Assembly (NCBI GenBank): GCA_015232405.1 | Contig: JADFZS010000018.1 | Coordinates: 1 to 53,198 of the forward strand | Origin: Magnetococcales bacterium | GTDB taxonomy: Bacteria > Pseudomonadota > Magnetococcia > Magnetococcales > JADFYX01 | Reading direction: 5' to 3' | Length of the DNA: 53,198 bases | Shown: one piece after another, positions 18,569 to 27,766 of the stretch | How positions within the stretch are numbered: position 1 is the stretch's first letter | Layout: each line of letters opens with the position of its first letter | Notes under the pieces: generated by a model | What the model saw: the letters and a program-made list of their open reading frames with translations, nothing else | What the model was told of the DNA's origin: nothing | The model's database searches: none | Program-made: the position numbers and the translations under genes

Positions 18569-19009
18569 TTAATATGCCCCACCAGCTAAACGTCTTCCTG
18601 AAGGTGGTGGTGGAGCCATATCTTGTAGTCCCTGCTTCTCTTTAACCTGGCGGACAGCATCCCTCCAACCCTCCAGTAGTGTCTCCAGGTTTTCTATGAC
18701 GACTCTTATCAAGCTCATATCCTGCTTCATATTTGCCTGACTTAACCTCTCCATCATAAACCCATATAGATCGAACAGTTGCATTGAAAGCTCGCCACCT
18801 TTGTCAAAATCCAAGGTGGACTGCAACTCAGCGACGATTGCCAGACCCCTGCGCAAGTACATTTTATGCTCGCTCAGATTTCTCGCCTCCATCTCACTGA
18901 TGGCTCGCTCCAAGAAGCGGATGGCCCCCTCATAAAGCAAGATCAGAAGATCTTCCCGTGAGGCGGTATTCGCTTGGGACGTTCTATATTTACGCAGACC
19001 GTAAGACAT
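18569..19009 (-). CDS. fliS: Flagellar export chaperone FliS
   Basis: FliS is a cytoplasmic chaperone that binds the C-terminus of flagellin and keeps it from polymerising before export. The 146-aa product has the family pattern: an N-terminal 'YRTSQANTASREDLLILLYEGAIRFLE', a middle with 'LAIVAELQSTLDFDKGGELSMQLFDLYGFM', and a C-terminal 'LETLLEGWRDAVRQV'. A short Pro/Gly-rich tail ends it. It is one of two adjacent FliS paralogues, and it is the more typical one. Confidence 0.92.
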   Translation of the reverse strand: MSYGLRKYRTSQANTASREDLLILLYEGAIRFLERAISEMEARNLSEHKMYLRRGLAIVAELQSTLDFDKGGELSMQLFDLYGFMMERLSQANMKQDMSLIRVVIENLETLLEGWRDAVRQVKEKQGLQDMAPPPPSGRRLAGGAY

Positions 19010-19029
19010 AGCTTCTCTTTTTTAGTCGA

Positions 19030-19407
19030 TTATGAGTCAAGTAACACAGCGGGTCTTGCACCGCTCCAACCTTCCAGCAAAGTAGAGAGCTGAGAGGTCA
19101 CCTGCTTAATATATTTGGTCTCATGTGTTAAATCAGCTTGGGTCAAAGCATCCAGCATGAATGTATAAAGATCATTCAATTGATTTGGTACTGGGCCACC
19201 CTCTTCAAAGTTCAGGGTGTTTTGAAAATGCTCAATAATACGCCGACCACGGAGCAGACGATCATTAAAATCTTCAACACGACCTTCGTCGCATGCCACT
19301 GCCGCCTCATCTAGAAATTTAATACAACCCTCATAGAGCTGGATTAAGACTTCCAGACCTGTGGGAGTACGCTCAGGATTTGGTGAATCAGACGTTTGCA
19401 CATTCAT
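19030..19407 (-). CDS. Second FliS-family chaperone
   Basis: This is a FliS paralogue of about 125 aa: 'EVLIQLYEGCIKFLDEA', 'RRIIEHFQNTLNFEEGGPVPNQLNDLYTFML', and 'TSQLSTLLEGWSGARPAVLL'. The N-terminal segment that lines the flagellin groove differs from FliS 1 and is Pro/Ser-rich. The frame opens at ATG 19434, but that has no ribosome site; ATG 19407 has AAGG followed by 8 nt and is preferred. It sits between fliD and fliS, 20 bp from fliS. Two copies would suit the two very different flagellins, but the pairing is inferred. Confidence 0.85.
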   Translation of the reverse strand: MNVQTSDSPNPERTPTGLEVLIQLYEGCIKFLDEAAVACDEGRVEDFNDRLLRGRRIIEHFQNTLNFEEGGPVPNQLNDLYTFMLDALTQADLTHETKYIKQVTSQLSTLLEGWSGARPAVLLDS

Positions 19408-19489
19408 TTTTTTTACCTTTTCCTTGCTGTCCATTTATATCAATAACAATAGACTATTTAACCAACATAATAAAACAAATTAAATGACG

Positions 19490-21319
19490 TTAACCCAGAC
19501 CAGCCAAGGCATTGGTCAACGCACTTCCAGAAGCATTCATACTATTTACCAGCTGCTCAAGATTGGAGAACTTTTTGGTCAGTCTCTCCCTTACAATATC
19601 CAAGCGACGGTTTTCTCTTTCGATACTGGTCTCCAAACTATCAATACGGGCTTGTAGTCCATCATCTCTGCCTGTAATGGAACCTGTAACACTATCAGTT
19701 AGCTCATCTACCAGATCTTCAAAACGGTAGGCAACACCGGCATTATTTCCTGTACCCACATCATTTTGGGTGTTGGTGAATATTTTGGTCATCACCGTAA
19801 AGCTATTACTCAAAGCATCATCCAACTGTTCAGAGTCGAAGCTTATCTGCCCTGAAGATTGATTTGTTCTAAGGCCCATCTCCGCCAAAATTGAGTATGG
19901 AGTGATAATATCTCCACTTCCATCATCCTTGTGGGTCGAGGTGTTTATCACCGACCGCATCAGGGAGACGACACTTCTGGCTAGTGTCGAGCCAGTAAAA
20001 GCGTTCTCTTTTTGCGAATTGATGTAGCTGATTACATCATTATAAGCAGTAGTGAAGGAGGTAAGCGTCTCCTTTAGAGTATCTGTATCATCAGCAATAG
20101 TGACTGAGATAGCAGAGGTAGTAACCGCTGCAACAGTCATGGCTACACCTGGCAGCACCTCGTCAACAATATTGCTGGAACTGTAGATATTGGACAGACC
20201 ATCAACTGTTAGCTTGGCATCTTGGCCTTCGTTACTCTCAAAAAAAGAGGAGGCATAAGTGTTTATAGCTGTAGTACCAACAGTCATCGCTACAGTAACA
20301 CCAGATATAGCTTGAGATGCTGTTGAGCCATCCATAACCAAATAGTTGGTTGTGCCATTGTTAATAACACTTGATGTCATGCCAGTTACAGTTTCTGTAA
20401 TGGCATCAGCCAGATCAGAAAGCGTAGATGTACCAGCCACCAGAGCAGCACCAGAGGAGTCCTTTAACTGGGTGTTGGTTCCATCTCCTGCAAGATCGTA
20501 AGTAACACCTCCATAGGTAAACTCAAAAACACCTGCAGCAACTGAAGTTATGGTATCTGTAGCTGTGGTAGAACCAGTTAATGATATACTTGGTGAATCA
20601 GTAGTTTTGCTGGTATCCCAAGTATTACCCGCTGTTGTCCAGGAGAGATCAACGGAGACACTCTCAAGACGACTGGTAGATGTTGTACCATCGGAGTCTC
20701 TAACATAAGCTCCTTGATCCTTGGCAGCTAAAACCAAACGATAGTTGGTACCATCATAAAGCACACTGGCACTAATCCCTGCCTCATCAACTCCATCGGT
20801 ATTTTCGTAGTCGTAAGCTGTAATTTTTTCAGCTATATCAGTTAATGTATCACCAGCGGCAATACCAAACCCAGAACCGGGAGTGTTGGTACCATCAGTG
20901 GTGTTGGTGTAGCTAATACCATTATAGGTAAATGAAAATGTGGTTATAGCCGCCAGAGTATCACCGGATGTTATAACCCCACCACCAGACATGACAGTAC
21001 TGCTACTGGCCAACTGCGAAACTTCAACCTGATGGGTACCAGCAACGGCCGTACTATCAGCAGCAGCAGTAATAATATCAGTATCGGAACTCGTAGCAGT
21101 GTGAGGAGCCCACTCAGAGCTATCCTGTAGTGTCTCTGAAATACTCGATAGAGACAATAGCTTGGTCTCCAACTCACTAAAGGCACTTTTTTGAGCAGAG
21201 TAAAAGGATTTATCCCTTTCGTAAGCTTGTAGCCGCTGCTGCTTGGTCGCCATTAACTGATCGACTATATCAGGCGGCAAACCACTAGCTAAACCTCCAA
21301 CTGCAAAATTACTACCCAT
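19490..21319 (-). CDS. fliD: Flagellar filament cap protein FliD (HAP2)
   Basis: FliD caps the growing filament and folds newly exported flagellin at the tip. The 609-aa protein is longer than the usual ~450-500. The N-terminus 'FAVGGLASGLPPDIVDQLM' and the C-terminal helix 'LTKKFSNLEQLVNSMNASGSALTNALAGLG' are typical. The Thr/Ser-rich middle holds two related 'hook IN'-type segments, roughly residues 115-205 ('FSFTYNGISY...GTNYRLVLA') and 255-335 ('FEFTYGGVTY...GTTNYLVMDG'). This looks like an internal duplication that would account for the length. The start ATG follows GGAG. It lies 33 bp after the FlaG-position gene. Confidence 0.95.
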   Translation of the reverse strand: MGSNFAVGGLASGLPPDIVDQLMATKQQRLQAYERDKSFYSAQKSAFSELETKLLSLSSISETLQDSSEWAPHTATSSDTDIITAAADSTAVAGTHQVEVSQLASSSTVMSGGGVITSGDTLAAITTFSFTYNGISYTNTTDGTNTPGSGFGIAAGDTLTDIAEKITAYDYENTDGVDEAGISASVLYDGTNYRLVLAAKDQGAYVRDSDGTTSTSRLESVSVDLSWTTAGNTWDTSKTTDSPSISLTGSTTATDTITSVAAGVFEFTYGGVTYDLAGDGTNTQLKDSSGAALVAGTSTLSDLADAITETVTGMTSSVINNGTTNYLVMDGSTASQAISGVTVAMTVGTTAINTYASSFFESNEGQDAKLTVDGLSNIYSSSNIVDEVLPGVAMTVAAVTTSAISVTIADDTDTLKETLTSFTTAYNDVISYINSQKENAFTGSTLARSVVSLMRSVINTSTHKDDGSGDIITPYSILAEMGLRTNQSSGQISFDSEQLDDALSNSFTVMTKIFTNTQNDVGTGNNAGVAYRFEDLVDELTDSVTGSITGRDDGLQARIDSLETSIERENRRLDIVRERLTKKFSNLEQLVNSMNASGSALTNALAGLG

Positions 21320-21352
21320 TGTCCTGCTCCTTTACCTCGTTACCAGCCTCAC

Positions 21353-21622
21353 TTAAGAGATAATACTCTCAATGGCTCGAACACGTTTGGCAAGATCTTC
21401 CATTTCTGATCTCGGCAGAAATTGCAAAACTGTCCCACCATGGGATCCCTCTGCTATTTCTGACTCATTTTCACTGTCATGGTTCATACTCAAGTCAATT
21501 TCAGCCAGTCTGGCTAATGTACTATTGACCTCATCTACCAAGTTTTCCAGCAACTCCGACTCACCATAATCTAGTCCAGAATCCTTTCCTACAATATGTG
21601 CCCCTGTAGCAGTGGCAGTCAT
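21353..21622 (-). CDS. Small acidic protein in the FlaG position
   Basis: The frame is open for 162 codons, but only the last 89 look like protein-coding sequence. ATG 21622 has GGAGG five bases upstream, and the sequence before it (many Trp, Cys and Phe) looks non-coding and overlaps the flagellin 3' end. The product is acidic and helical, with 'LLENLVDEVNSTLARLAEIDLSM' and a C-terminal 'VLQFLPRSEMEDLAKRVRAIES'. FlaG genes occupy this place between flagellin and fliD and end in a similar 'P-x-E-x-L-A' region, so a diverged FlaG is possible. I am not sure of the family. Confidence 0.6.
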   Translation of the reverse strand: MTATATGAHIVGKDSGLDYGESELLENLVDEVNSTLARLAEIDLSMNHDSENESEIAEGSHGGTVLQFLPRSEMEDLAKRVRAIESIIS

Positions 21623-21758
21623 GGTAACCTCCATTATGGTTAATGTTACCTGTCGTACTACATTTCCTACCCGAATATTCCATAAACCGAGTAAAGAAAT
21701 AGAAGAAAAAAACCAACTAAATACTATATCCAAGCCAAATTCCAAATATGCTTGAAAA

Positions 21759-22583
21759 TTATCCGAGCAACTGCAAGGCCAACTGTGGCTGTTGATTAGC
21801 TTGAGCCAAAACAGCGGTTCCTGCCTGTTGCAAAATAGCACTTCGGGTCAAGTTAGCTGTCTCTTGAGCAATATCAGCATCCATAATTCGTGAGCGAGCA
21901 GCTGACATATTCTCAACAACATTGGATAGGTTGGCAATAACAGCTTCAAAGCGGTTTTGCACAGCACCCAAAGTAGCACGTAGATCAGAAACACTACCAA
22001 GAGCGTTATCAATTGAACCAATAGCAGAAGCGGCATTACTCATTGTAGACACGTTTAAGGTGGCAACATTCAGAGCGTTTGAGTTGGTGCTCATGGCGTC
22101 AATTGAGAATGCAATTGTCTGACCAGAGAAAGCACCGATCTGCATTGTCATTCCAGTAAAACCACCGTTCAACATCGGCTTGGTGTTGAACTCAGTCTGT
22201 GTTGCAATCCGTTGGATCTCAGAGAGAAGCTGTTGCACCTCTTGGTCCAAATCTGCACGGTCGTCATCAACGTTGGTTCCATTGGCAGACTGAACAGCTA
22301 GCTCACGAATCCGTTGCAGGGCATTAGTGGTCTCAGCCAAAGCACCCTCCGCAACCTGTGCCATTGACACACCATCATTGGCATTGCGAATGGCCATATT
22401 CAAACCCTTGATCTGGGCGGTCATTCTTGTTGAGATGGAGAGTCCAGCAGCATCATCTTTAGCAGAGTTGACCCTCAGGCCAGAAGACAATCTAGCAAAG
22501 GTTGTGCTGAGTTCGTTGGATGACTTCATCAAGTTACGCTGAGCGTTAAGTGAAGCGACATTGGTGTTAATATACAAAGGCAT
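21759..22583 (-). CDS. fliC: Flagellin, short form (274 aa)
   Basis: This is the structural filament protein, exported through the flagellar type III system. It is essentially a D0/D1-only flagellin: the N-terminal '[14 protein letters not shown]' and '[20 protein letters not shown]', the TLR5-type region '[15 protein letters not shown]', then only ~60 central residues before the C-terminal '[19 protein letters not shown]' and '[14 protein letters not shown]'. The first 18 residues and the C-terminal end are almost identical to the 712-aa flagellin at 23808-25946. The ATG has AAGAAGGGG upstream. Genes for FliW and a small protein precede it. No sigma-54 or sigma-28 site was convincing directly upstream. 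Confidence 0.95.
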   Translation of the reverse strand: MPLYINTNVASLNAQRNLMKSSNELSTTFARLSSGLRVNSAKDDAAGLSISTRMTAQIKGLNMAIRNANDGVSMAQVAEGALAETTNALQRIRELAVQSANGTNVDDDRADLDQEVQQLLSEIQRIATQTEFNTKPMLNGGFTGMTMQIGAFSGQTIAFSIDAMSTNSNALNVATLNVSTMSNAASAIGSIDNALGSVSDLRATLGAVQNRFEAVIANLSNVVENMSAARSRIMDADIAQETANLTRSAILQQAGTAVLAQANQQPQLALQLLG

Positions 22584-22656
22584 GGCTTATTCCCCTTCTT
22601 TGGGAGCAATGGTACCCAGTTCTTGCCTAACTACTGGCGTTTACTGGCTAATCTTG

Positions 22657-22866
22657 TTAACGAACGGAGTTTTCGACTCCAAACTGTTCTACTTGATCCT
22701 GACTATATAGAGATGACAAACTTTTCATAAAACTGCTTAAACCAACTGAATCATCATCTATATTAGTAACCTTCATTCCAGATACGATCCGACCTAATCC
22801 TCCGATATAAACAGGAGCTGGACCATTAGGTTTTGCAACATGTTCTCTATCAATTTTAAGTGGCAT
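22657..22866 (-). CDS. Small 69-aa protein between fliW and flagellin
   Basis: This is a short but probably real gene: the ATG is preceded by AAAGGGGAG at ideal spacing, and it fits between fliW (37 bp) and flagellin (73 bp) on the same strand. The product starts 'MPLKIDREHVAKPNG', has a Gly-rich middle, and ends with 'DSVGLSSFMKSLSSLYSQDQ'. The basic start and the 'D-S-V-x-L-S' segment faintly recall FlgM, the anti-sigma-28 factor, but it is shorter than usual and I would not assign it. Other options are a flagellin-specific accessory factor or a FlgM relic. Confidence 0.5.
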   Translation of the reverse strand: MPLKIDREHVAKPNGPAPVYIGGLGRIVSGMKVTNIDDDSVGLSSFMKSLSSLYSQDQVEQFGVENSVR

Positions 22867-22903
22867 AAAAACTCCCCTTTCACCCTCTTGTTGTTAGCTT
22901 CAT

Positions 22904-23398
22904 CTATACAGCAATCTGCTGCTGCTTTTTAGAGGCCACACTACCTGGATTGCGGAAAATGTTGTTTTTCATATCATCTGGAATTAGAGCTTGCCGAGGC
23001 GAAAACTCTTTAACCAAAATCTGCCGCCCTTGCCGATTATTTATATTCACGACAACCGGACCAGCCAAATTGGTTCTCATCTCCTCTGGAGAGCCATCGG
23101 GGATGGTAACTAGCGTAAAGATTTCCACATCTTCACCTTTTTCCAAACTAATACTTGCTGCATCTTCATCACTTACTTCAAAAACCAAATCTGAGAAGAA
23201 ATCGAATGGGTTGATAACTATAAAAGCGATTTCCGGCTCGTCTAATGATTGCAACCAAAAGAAAGAAGAATCTTCAGCATAGGGAAACATTATGTACCTG
23301 TTACTGATTGGAAATCCCATTAAACCACCATTAATATGGATAATTTCCTCTTCATTTATCTGCAAAGTGCCAAACCGCGTATCTTGAACCTCCATCAT
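22904..23398 (-). CDS. fliW: Flagellar assembly factor FliW (copy 1)
   Basis: FliW binds flagellin in the cytoplasm and, in studied bacteria, also antagonises the translation repressor CsrA, tying flagellin synthesis to its export. The 164-aa product has the family strands: 'TRFGTLQINEEEIIHINGGLMGFP', 'SFFWLQSLDEPEIAFIVINPF', 'VEIFTLVTIPDG' and 'RTNLAGPVVVNINNRQGRQI'. The C-terminus ends in a polar 'SKKQQQ' tail. It lies upstream of the 274-aa flagellin with only the 69-aa gene between. No csrA is seen in the window. Confidence 0.95.
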   Translation of the reverse strand: MMEVQDTRFGTLQINEEEIIHINGGLMGFPISNRYIMFPYAEDSSFFWLQSLDEPEIAFIVINPFDFFSDLVFEVSDEDAASISLEKGEDVEIFTLVTIPDGSPEEMRTNLAGPVVVNINNRQGRQILVKEFSPRQALIPDDMKNNIFRNPGSVASKKQQQIAV

Positions 23399-23807
23399 CT
23401 TTCTCCATTACTGAATTAGAAACCTATATGTTTCTTTTATATCCCGTGTCCCAGAACGCTACCTTTATTCACGCTCACAACAGAAGATACCCATTTACTA
23501 CCTTTTAACTCTTTTAAAAAATCTACTTCTTATCTTTTGCTACTGCTTCTTTTTTTAAATCTAGTATTACTGCTATTCCAACTAATAAACTCTTCTCTTA
23601 AAACTCTATGTTCGATAATCTATGATGCATTGTGCGTGCCAAAATCTAAATTTTCCTATATATCTATAATTTATGGCTTATTTCCTAAACTCTACTCCCT
23701 TTCTTGCGGTAATTTCTGCCTACAAACGGCAATTTTTAACTTATAGATCCGTCAGAACCCCGCCTTGATGGGAGTGTTCAAGGCAGAATTCCGACGACCT
23801 ACCAGAC
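23399..23807. other. AT-rich intergenic gap between the 712-aa flagellin and fliW copy 1
   Basis: This stretch of about 400 bp is very AT-rich with pyrimidine-rich runs on the plus strand. It probably holds the 3' end of the long flagellin transcript and the promoter of fliW copy 1. GCCTTGA (23762-23768) and TCAAGGC (23778-23784) can form a small hairpin just past the long flagellin's stop. I looked for a GG-N10-GC sigma-54 site on the minus strand and found none. No coding sequence is convincing. Confidence 0.5.
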
Positions 23808-25946
23808 TTAACCTAGGAGTTGTAAGGCAAGCTGGGGTTGTTGGTTCGCTTGGGCTAGAATTGCAGTACCAGCCTGTTGCATGATTGCTAATCTGGTCAA
23901 ATTTGCCGTCTCTAGAGCAATATCTGCATCTAGGATACGTGAACGACCAGCAGAAACATTCTCTACCACATTGGATAGGTTGTTGATATTTGCCTCAAAA
24001 CGGTTTTGTACAGAACCCATCTCAGCCCTGATACTGGATACAGAATCCAAAGCACTCAATACAGTTGTGATCATCCGTGCAGCTGCATCCTGACCACTTA
24101 AAGCCGGGTTGGTACTATCGGTCATGGGTGGATCAAACGGTAGTGTTGGATCACTTGGAACTGTAGCTCCAGTTACATCCACCAGCGGATCAGGTGGAAA
24201 TGAGTTGGAACCTGTTGTATCGATCATCCAATCTGGAACCGTTATCAACTCTCCAGCTGCTGGGGCTCCTGCTGCTGCTGCTGCTGCATCACGAGCATTG
24301 AGAACAAGTGACATCTCTTGTGCTGCGGTTGCTGCCTTGGCAACTGTACCACTTGGCAGTGAAGCTGCCAGACCAGCTGCTGCAATTACCTTTGCCTCTG
24401 CCAGAGTAAGCCTACCACTTTGGTCAGCGGCAACAGCAGCTTCGGCAATCTCTTCAATCTCTTTGTTTTCACTTATAGTTCTATCAAAAGAGTCAATAAC
24501 ATCCATGATGTTGCCAACCGGCACATCGTCAACTCTAGGTGGAATAACTACACCAGCAATAACAGTTCCCTGGATGGCATCATCAACCACAGAGCTAACA
24601 GAACTTGAGTTTGTAATCACACCAGTTGAATCACCTGCCAACTCTGTGAATTGGGTGGGAACATTCTGTGAGGTGGAATAACTTCTAGTTGCTGAATAAG
24701 TTCCAGCAACAACTACCCGGGCTTGTTCCGATGTGATGCTACTATCTGTAGCCATAACCGTCTCAACACCAACCAGGGCACTAATGGCGTTATCTAATGA
24801 TCCTCCACCGGAAATTCCTGTTGTACCATCGGCGGTTACACCCTGCATAGCTAAAGCGGCAGAAGCTATCATACTGGCTTCTGTTTCACTTACATCAATG
24901 GCTTCGTCGGTATGGGTAGTGCTGAAACTGTCAGTATAGGTAATGGTGGCTGCCTTGATTGCATCAGCAATTGTTTTAACAGAATCGTTATTGCTAATTC
25001 CTGCATTAACAATAGCTTTCACAGCCTCTTTTGCAGCAGTAATACCATTACTATCCCAACCGGTCATAACCTCGGCAATAAGCTCTTCGGTTATGTTGTC
25101 CACTGTTGGTGTAATGGGACTGTCACCAAGATCAATCAAGGTCTGCATCATAGGTGATGGGTCATCAAGGGCATCTTCCAGAGCTTCAACCAACTCTGTT
25201 GTCAAATCTCCACCTAAGATGGTGAACATATTAGTTGCTACATTATCGGATGATGAAGTACCAAGCAGTGAGTCAGATTCCGTTGAGTTTGCAAGAACAT
25301 TTATCAATGGTGCTGAACCGGAATTAAATAGTCTTGAACCAGGCAGAAGTGAATCTGGTGCTGTCATCTGCAAACCATCAATCTTGGGATTATATATACC
25401 CTCGCTACTATTGGGATCTGCCAACTGTTGTGGTGCTAAAAGTGTGTTAGCACGGGCATCAGCCAACTCAACGACAATGGTCTGACCCTCTTGGGAACCA
25501 ATTTGGAAAACCAAAGGATCGGTCTCACCATTTAAGACAGGCCAGTTGTTAAACTCTGTCTGTTGAGCAACCCGCTCAATCTCCAACAGTAGTTGACTTA
25601 TCTCTTGTTGGAGATTTGCCCGATCAGAATCGCTGTTTGTACCATTAGCTGCTTGAACAGATAGCTCATTGATCCGTTGCAGCATATTGGTGGTCTCTTC
25701 CAAAGCACCTTCGGCAACCTGAGAGACTGAGATACCATCGTTGGCATTCCGAACTGACTGGGTCAACCCACGGATCTGAGCAGTCATACGGTTACTAATC
25801 GCGAGACCAGCTGCATCATCTCCGGCGGAATTGATCCGTAAACCAGAAGACAAGCGGGCAAATACCTTGTTTAAATCACTAGAAGAACTAAGCAGATTTC
25901 TCTGTGCATTTAATGAGGCAACGTTAGTATTGATATAGAGTGGCAT
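23808..25946 (-). CDS. Flagellin, long form (712 aa) with a ~450-residue central insertion
   Basis: This filament protein has the same ends as the short flagellin: '[14 protein letters not shown]', '[20 protein letters not shown]', '[12 protein letters not shown]', and at the other end '[19 protein letters not shown]' and '[14 protein letters not shown]'. Between about residues 180 and 620 lies a variable domain with many Ala, Ser, Thr and Asp residues and Ala-rich helical stretches such as '[25 protein letters not shown]'. No enzyme motif (for example an HExxH site) is visible in it. It is preceded by its own fliW 44 bp upstream and must share that transcript. It could form a decorated or sheathed filament, or a minor segment. 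Confidence 0.93.
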   Translation of the reverse strand: MPLYINTNVASLNAQRNLLSSSSDLNKVFARLSSGLRINSAGDDAAGLAISNRMTAQIRGLTQSVRNANDGISVSQVAEGALEETTNMLQRINELSVQAANGTNSDSDRANLQQEISQLLLEIERVAQQTEFNNWPVLNGETDPLVFQIGSQEGQTIVVELADARANTLLAPQQLADPNSSEGIYNPKIDGLQMTAPDSLLPGSRLFNSGSAPLINVLANSTESDSLLGTSSSDNVATNMFTILGGDLTTELVEALEDALDDPSPMMQTLIDLGDSPITPTVDNITEELIAEVMTGWDSNGITAAKEAVKAIVNAGISNNDSVKTIADAIKAATITYTDSFSTTHTDEAIDVSETEASMIASAALAMQGVTADGTTGISGGGSLDNAISALVGVETVMATDSSITSEQARVVVAGTYSATRSYSTSQNVPTQFTELAGDSTGVITNSSSVSSVVDDAIQGTVIAGVVIPPRVDDVPVGNIMDVIDSFDRTISENKEIEEIAEAAVAADQSGRLTLAEAKVIAAAGLAASLPSGTVAKAATAAQEMSLVLNARDAAAAAAGAPAAGELITVPDWMIDTTGSNSFPPDPLVDVTGATVPSDPTLPFDPPMTDSTNPALSGQDAAARMITTVLSALDSVSSIRAEMGSVQNRFEANINNLSNVVENVSAGRSRILDADIALETANLTRLAIMQQAGTAILAQANQQPQLALQLLG

Positions 25947-25990
25947 GACTCAATCCTCTCAATTAATTCCTAAAAGTACTTCTATTTATA

Positions 25991-26524
25991 TTAACTAGCA
26001 GCAGCCAACTGGGCTGATTGCTTTTTATCCTGACGCGAACGACGTGCAGCTTTCTTTTTGCCAATAGTATTAATGGTTTCACGAAGATATTTGGCCTTCA
26101 TGTCACCAGGAATAAGTGGTTGGCGTGGTGAAAAGCCCTTGAGTAGAACCTGCTTACCTTTGCGGTTTACCGTATTGACAACCACCGGACCTGCCAGGTT
26201 GGTACGCATCTCTTCCGGGCGACCCTCTGGAATTGTTACTAGAGAGAAGATCTCGACATCTTCACCCCGCTCCAGGGATAACAACTCAGCATCTGAATCT
26301 TCAATTGCAAACTCAAGATCTGCAAAGAAATCAAATGGGTTGACAACAATAAAGGCTATCTCAACCTCATCTACTGATTGTAACCAGAAGAAAGAGGAGT
26401 CTTGACCATAGGGAAACAAGAGAAAGTTTTTGCTCAATGGAAAGCCAAGCAATCCATCCTCTACTACAATGATCTCGTCCTCGTTAAATTCCAGGACTCC
26501 AAACCGGGTTCCATGAATTTCCAT
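25991..26524 (-). CDS. fliW: Flagellar assembly factor FliW (copy 2)
   Basis: This is a second FliW, clearly related to copy 1 along its whole core ('SFFWLQSVDEVEIAFIVVNPFDFF', 'EEMRTNLAGPVVVN'). It ends in a Lys/Arg/Gln-rich tail of about 20 residues ('KKKAARRSRQDKKQS') that copy 1 lacks. The frame opens with TTG 26545, but ATG 26524 behind GGAG gives the normal start. It sits between flgL (26 bp) and the 712-aa flagellin (44 bp), so its likely client is the long flagellin. The basic tail could contact RNA or the acidic flagellin insert; this is speculative. Confidence 0.94.
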   Translation of the reverse strand: MEIHGTRFGVLEFNEDEIIVVEDGLLGFPLSKNFLLFPYGQDSSFFWLQSVDEVEIAFIVVNPFDFFADLEFAIEDSDAELLSLERGEDVEIFSLVTIPEGRPEEMRTNLAGPVVVNTVNRKGKQVLLKGFSPRQPLIPGDMKAKYLRETINTIGKKKAARRSRQDKKQSAQLAAAS

Positions 26525-26550
26525 AACACAATTCTCCACTCTCAAAAAAA

Positions 26551-27744
26551 CTAACGAATAAAATCGATTAATGATGTATTTAAGATTTGACGCTCAGTAA
26601 TTGTCATGACCTGCATGGCCTGTGAGGTCTGCTCCAGATCGGACAACACCTCAACCAAATCGGCCTCCACATTGGTAGCTTTCATTTCCTGAATTTTTGC
26701 TTCATCAAGTGATAGAGTGTTGTTCACTGCATCCACTTGGGTGACTCGAATACCAGACATAGCCTGGAGATCTGAAATCTGCGCTCTACCCTCTTGTATT
26801 CTATTTAACTGCGCGGCTACCTCTTCGGGATCGGTCCGCAATAAAGCTCCCCGCAAAGCCGCAACTGCACCAAGTACATTTATGTTGCGACCTGTACTTC
26901 CTGTCCCCTCTAAAACCTCTTTAGCGGTAACATTACCGGGTAGTGTTCTACCGTTCAAAACCTGAACCCGACGGTCCTGCTCACCACCTTGATAGGATGC
27001 AACTACCTCAAAATAAAAGACATCTCCAACTTCTGGGTCTGCCCCCATCTCCAAGGTCAAACCGCTACCCATATCAATGGTAGGTGGTACGCCAGTAGCC
27101 TTTAGGTTTGGCTCTTGTAATACACCGTTGATATCCACCTCATACTCATCATCTGAGGAGAGGTAGGAGATTTTTACACTTAATGGAGCATCTTCCAGGG
27201 TGTTGTCATCAGCCAATTTGGCTACAATTGCTTCATTGGCTGGAGAAATGCTGCCTTCACCATTTGGCTGTATCCGCACAGTAGTTGCAGCAAGTATCTC
27301 CTCTTGATATGGAGCTCTGGTTCTGCCACCACCGAATATCGGTACTTCGTCCAATTCTGTGTTAACATTGGTAAGTAGCTCTTGGTAGATAGCTACAGCC
27401 TCTGCTTGTGCCGCCTTCATTACCTGGGGTTGTCCACCAACTGAACTGCCGGACATTTTCATCACCAAATCCTGGGCTTCCAACATTCTCTCATGCATCT
27501 GACCAATTTGATCATCAGCCAAAGAGACCCTTTGTGATGCAAATTCTGTTGTATTTTTCAAGCTTTGCACACTTGACAAATCAGCAGAGAACAGCATATG
27601 ACGATAGACACTGGTTGGATCATCACTGGGACGGTTTACCCTTAGTCCTGTTAGTGATTTCTCTTGTACGCCCATTAACTCCTGCTGCTTGTTTTGCAGG
27701 GCGGTCATACCAGAATCGAACATTAAATTGCTTGTTACACGCAT
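26551..27744 (-). CDS. flgL: Flagellar hook-filament junction protein FlgL (HAP3)
   Basis: FlgL forms the second junction zone between hook and filament. The 397-aa product has the flagellin-like ends expected of HAP3: 'MRVTSNLMFDSGMTALQNKQQELMGVQEKSLTGLRVNRPSDDPTS' in outline at the N-terminus, and a C-terminal helix with 'VEADLVEVLSDLEQTSQAMQVM' and a final 'NTSLIDFIR'. It follows flgK by 22 bp and is followed by fliW copy 2, so all three are probably in one transcript driven from the flgK promoter. Confidence 0.95.
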   Translation of the reverse strand: MRVTSNLMFDSGMTALQNKQQELMGVQEKSLTGLRVNRPSDDPTSVYRHMLFSADLSSVQSLKNTTEFASQRVSLADDQIGQMHERMLEAQDLVMKMSGSSVGGQPQVMKAAQAEAVAIYQELLTNVNTELDEVPIFGGGRTRAPYQEEILAATTVRIQPNGEGSISPANEAIVAKLADDNTLEDAPLSVKISYLSSDDEYEVDINGVLQEPNLKATGVPPTIDMGSGLTLEMGADPEVGDVFYFEVVASYQGGEQDRRVQVLNGRTLPGNVTAKEVLEGTGSTGRNINVLGAVAALRGALLRTDPEEVAAQLNRIQEGRAQISDLQAMSGIRVTQVDAVNNTLSLDEAKIQEMKATNVEADLVEVLSDLEQTSQAMQVMTITERQILNTSLIDFIR

Positions 27745-27766
27745 TTTGTTTATCCTTTTGTGAATG

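Noticed and set aside
21623..21841. N-terminal extension of the small FlaG-position protein
   Set aside because: It would overlap the flagellin 3' end, has non-coding-like composition, and a better start with GGAGG is at 21622.
22600..22622. Sigma-54 site in front of the short flagellin (minus strand TGGGTACCATTGC)
   Set aside because: The GG and GC elements are 8 bp apart rather than the required 10.
23630..23642. GTGCGTGCC near 23635 as a third copy of the palindromic repeat
   Set aside because: Only the short core is shared; there are no inverted arms beside it.
23537..23746. 69-codon open frame in the gap between flagellin and fliW
   Set aside because: No ribosome site; the product is an arbitrary Leu/Phe-rich string from AT-rich DNA.
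24109..24681. Long plus-strand open frames antisense to the 712-aa flagellin (also 24943-25485)
   Set aside because: Low-complexity Ala/Ser/Val-rich products that mirror the codon use of the flagellin insert; no ribosome site and no recognisable domain.
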